Made by a program: the position numbers and the translations under genes. From NCBI GenBank assembly GCA_027056825.1, contig JALUJS010000293.1, positions 1 to 10,362 on the forward strand: a stretch of 10,362 nt of DNA. The letters run 5' to 3'. Below are positions 8,915-10,362 of this stretch, piece by piece. A model generated the notes under the pieces. That model was not told where the DNA came from, did not search any database, and worked only from the letters and a program-made list of their open reading frames with translations. The stretch is from Candidatus Krumholzibacteriia bacterium. GTDB lineage: Bacteria; Krumholzibacteriota; Krumholzibacteriia; LZORAL124-64-63. Numbering within the stretch: position 1 is the first letter of the stretch; every line of letters begins with the position of its first letter.

Positions 8915-9609
8915 GCTTCCTCCCATCCCAGGCGATGCGACATGGCGACGCCTGCGCCGCAGTAGGCGCCGAAACGCGCGCCGAACAGTTCGAGATGTTC
9001 CCCCATGGCCTGGTGGTCGTACCTGGCCGGCGCGAAGATCACCGCCAGGATGGAGGTCGCGCCCTCCTCCACGCAGGTACGGGCGGAGTCGCTGGTGGGC
9101 GAGCCGAAAGGGCCCGCCGTGTCGTACAGCGCGATGCGCCCGCCCACGTGCACCGGTCCCTTGCGGATGCCCGGATATTCGTCGCCGTCGGCGCCCACGC
9201 GCACGGTCACGTCGCCCCGGACACGGTCCAGGTCGTACATCCCCACCGGCAGCAGGAATTCCAGGGAAGCCAGGTTGCAGCTGTCCACGGCGCTGTTGAT
9301 GCGGTAGAGATCCAGGCCCTTGAGGACACGCCGCAGTAGGGCTTCGCTGCTGGGTCGGTGGCGGGACGGATCCATGCCGAAGGCCTTGTAGAGGGCGCGC
9401 GCAGGTTTAAGCGGCGCGATGGAACCGGGCGTCATGCCCGTGTAGCGCGACCGTAGTTCCCCGGCCACCCGCCGGGTATGTTCCGCGGCGCCCGGACCGT
9501 CGTCGACGCGCACGTCCGACAGAACGATCACGCCGCAGACCAGGCGCCCCCGCACCGACCCGTCCAGGGACAGCGTCCGGTCACCGGGCAACGCGCAGGA
9601 GATGGTCAT
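8911..9609 (-). CDS. Free-standing B3/B4 (PheRS beta-type editing domain) protein
   Basis: This 232-residue protein matches the B3/B4 family (COG3382), which resembles the editing domain of the phenylalanyl-tRNA synthetase beta chain. Recognised features: [14 protein letters not shown] (85-98), [16 protein letters not shown] (101-116), [17 protein letters not shown] (121-137), GDEYPGI (142-148) and the hallmark [15 protein letters not shown] (166-180). In PheRS this fold removes wrongly attached tyrosine from tRNA-Phe. Stand-alone members are thought to act similarly on mischarged tRNA, but that is not shown here; a role in handling another small amino-acid-like substrate is possible. No catalytic, anticodon-binding or membrane domain is attached. 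The ATG at 9609 overlaps the rmlB stop, and its own stop overlaps the peptidase start, both as ATGA, so the three genes should be translated together. There is no strong ribosome site of its own, which fits coupling. Confidence 0.88.
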   Translation of the reverse strand: MTISCALPGDRTLSLDGSVRGRLVCGVIVLSDVRVDDGPGAAEHTRRVAGELRSRYTGMTPGSIAPLKPARALYKAFGMDPSRHRPSSEALLRRVLKGLDLYRINSAVDSCNLASLEFLLPVGMYDLDRVRGDVTVRVGADGDEYPGIRKGPVHVGGRIALYDTAGPFGSPTSDSARTCVEEGATSILAVIFAPARYDHQAMGEHLELFGARFGAYCGAGVAMSHRLGWEEA

Positions 9610-10362
9610 GACCCGTCGCCGCCGGCGTCGTGCCGGCCTCCGCTGCCGTACATGCGCTCATAGTAGTCCCGGTAGCCTCCGCTGCGCACCGACTCCAGCC
9701 ATTCCGGGTGATCCAGGTACCACCGCACGGTATCGGCGATGCCGTCCTCGAAGCTGATCCGCGGCTCCCAGCCCAGGTCGCGCCGGATGCGTCCGGCGTC
9801 GATGGCGTAGCGGCGGTCGTGGCCCGGCCGGTCGGGCACGAAGGTGATCAGGTCGCGGCTCTTGCCGAGGGTCTCCAGCAACAGGTGCACCAGTTCCAGG
9901 TTCTGCTTCTCGTTGCAGCCGCCGATGTTGTAGACCTCGCCCGGCGTTCCCTCGCGGCGCACCAGGTCCACCGCCCGGCAGTGGTCGGACACGTGCAGCC
10001 AGTCGCGCACGTTCAGGCCGTCGCCGTAGATGGGCAGAGGCTTGTCCTCCAGCGCGTTGGCGATCATCAGGGGAATCAGCTTCTCGGGAAACTGGTACGG
10101 TCCGTAGTTGTTGCTGCAGCGGGTGACCACCACGGGAAAACCGAAGGTCCGGTGGAAGGCGCGGCACAGCAGATCCGCGGCGGCCTTGCTGGCGGCGTAG
10201 GGTGAGTTGGGCGCCAGGGGCGTCTGCTCGGTGAACGCCCCCTCGGCCCCGAGGGAGCCGTACACCTCGTCGGTGGAAACCATGACGAAGCGGGACACCC
10301 CGGCCCGGCGGGCCTCTTCCAGCAGGATCTCGGTGCCCAGAACGTTGGTGGTCACGAAGACC
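9606..10362 (-). CDS. rmlB: dTDP-glucose 4,6-dehydratase RmlB (5' end outside the window)
   Basis: The visible 251 codons are the C-terminal three quarters of RmlB. This NAD-dependent short-chain dehydrogenase converts dTDP-glucose to dTDP-4-keto-6-deoxyglucose for dTDP-rhamnose and related sugars of O-antigen, capsule or glycans. The NAD-binding N-terminus lies beyond position 10362; the frame is open to the edge, where [10 protein letters not shown] matches the usual (E)TNVLGT segment, so the GTG at 10355 is internal and not a start. Visible motifs: STDEVYGSL with catalytic Asp and Glu (D at 10269-10271), YAASK with catalytic Tyr (10197-10199) and Lys (10185-10187), [36 protein letters not shown] and [23 protein letters not shown]. 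The C-terminal tail after YYERMYG ([11 protein letters not shown]) is short and likely disordered. The stop overlaps the start of the B3/B4 gene. Rhamnose partners (rmlA, C, D) are not in the window and may lie upstream. Confidence 0.97.
   Translation of the reverse strand, partial: VFVTTNVLGTEILLEEARRAGVSRFVMVSTDEVYGSLGAEGAFTEQTPLAPNSPYAASKAAADLLCRAFHRTFGFPVVVTRCSNNYGPYQFPEKLIPLMIANALEDKPLPIYGDGLNVRDWLHVSDHCRAVDLVRREGTPGEVYNIGGCNEKQNLELVHLLLETLGKSRDLITFVPDRPGHDRRYAIDAGRIRRDLGWEPRISFEDGIADTVRWYLDHPEWLESVRSGGYRDYYERMYGSGGRHDAGGDGS

Noticed and set aside
10344..10355. GTG at 10355 as the start of rmlB.
   Set aside because: RmlB needs an N-terminal Rossmann fold that would lie upstream; the frame stays open to the window edge and [10 protein letters not shown] is an internal family segment.

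Overview
This is a chromosomal window from a very GC-rich bacterium. It holds ten protein-coding genes, packed tightly and mostly of housekeeping type. The gene mix fits a Gram-negative, cell-wall-polysaccharide-making organism: dTDP-glucose 4,6-dehydratase, a sigma-54 response regulator, an exported M28 peptidase with a PDZ domain, and a FAA-type acyl-CoA ligase. It would suit an environmental lineage of the FCB/deltaproteobacterial kind, but the phylum cannot be fixed from sequence alone. I see no mobile element, CRISPR array, tRNA or rRNA.

Layout. Positions 1-115: noncoding tail with one short inverted repeat. Positions 116-421 (-): a small, very acidic, exported protein of unknown function. 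Positions 538-1902 (-): a complete NtrC-type response regulator (receiver, AAA+, Fis-type helix-turn-helix) with no histidine kinase beside it. Positions 2017-3066 (+): a divergently transcribed, somewhat atypical RlmN radical-SAM RNA methyltransferase. Positions 3141-3539 (-): an Rrf2-family regulator with three cysteines fit to hold an iron-sulfur cluster. It ends in a clear intrinsic terminator and has a TTGACA promoter whose -10 is overlapped by a palindrome. Positions 3608-4750 (-): MutY adenine glycosylase with all four iron-sulfur cysteines. Positions 4857-6662 (+): a long-chain acyl-CoA ligase, followed five bases later by a cation diffusion facilitator (6668-7612, +). Positions 7622-10362 (-): a tight three-gene run, rmlB (5' end outside the window), a free-standing B3/B4-domain protein and an M28-PDZ peptidase. 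Both junctions in this run are ATGA stop/start overlaps.

How the parts work together. RlmN, the Rrf2 regulator and MutY are neighbours that all have, or are expected to have, iron-sulfur clusters, so this may be a small iron-sulfur or oxidative-stress neighbourhood. The acyl-CoA ligase and the metal-ion exporter probably share one promoter; a 17-bp perfect inverted repeat fills the spacer between its -35 and -10, which is a classic repressor-site position. The 3' operon mixes sugar-nucleotide synthesis, a likely tRNA-editing-type domain and an exported peptidase. Its tight coupling is clear, but its shared purpose is not.

Most of the window is ordinary. The points most worth a second look are the operator-like repeat at 4788-4804, the histidine-to-methionine change in the CDF metal site, the free-standing B3/B4 gene locked into an operon, and the unexplained acidic exported protein. 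I found no convincing sign of a wholly new multi-gene system.
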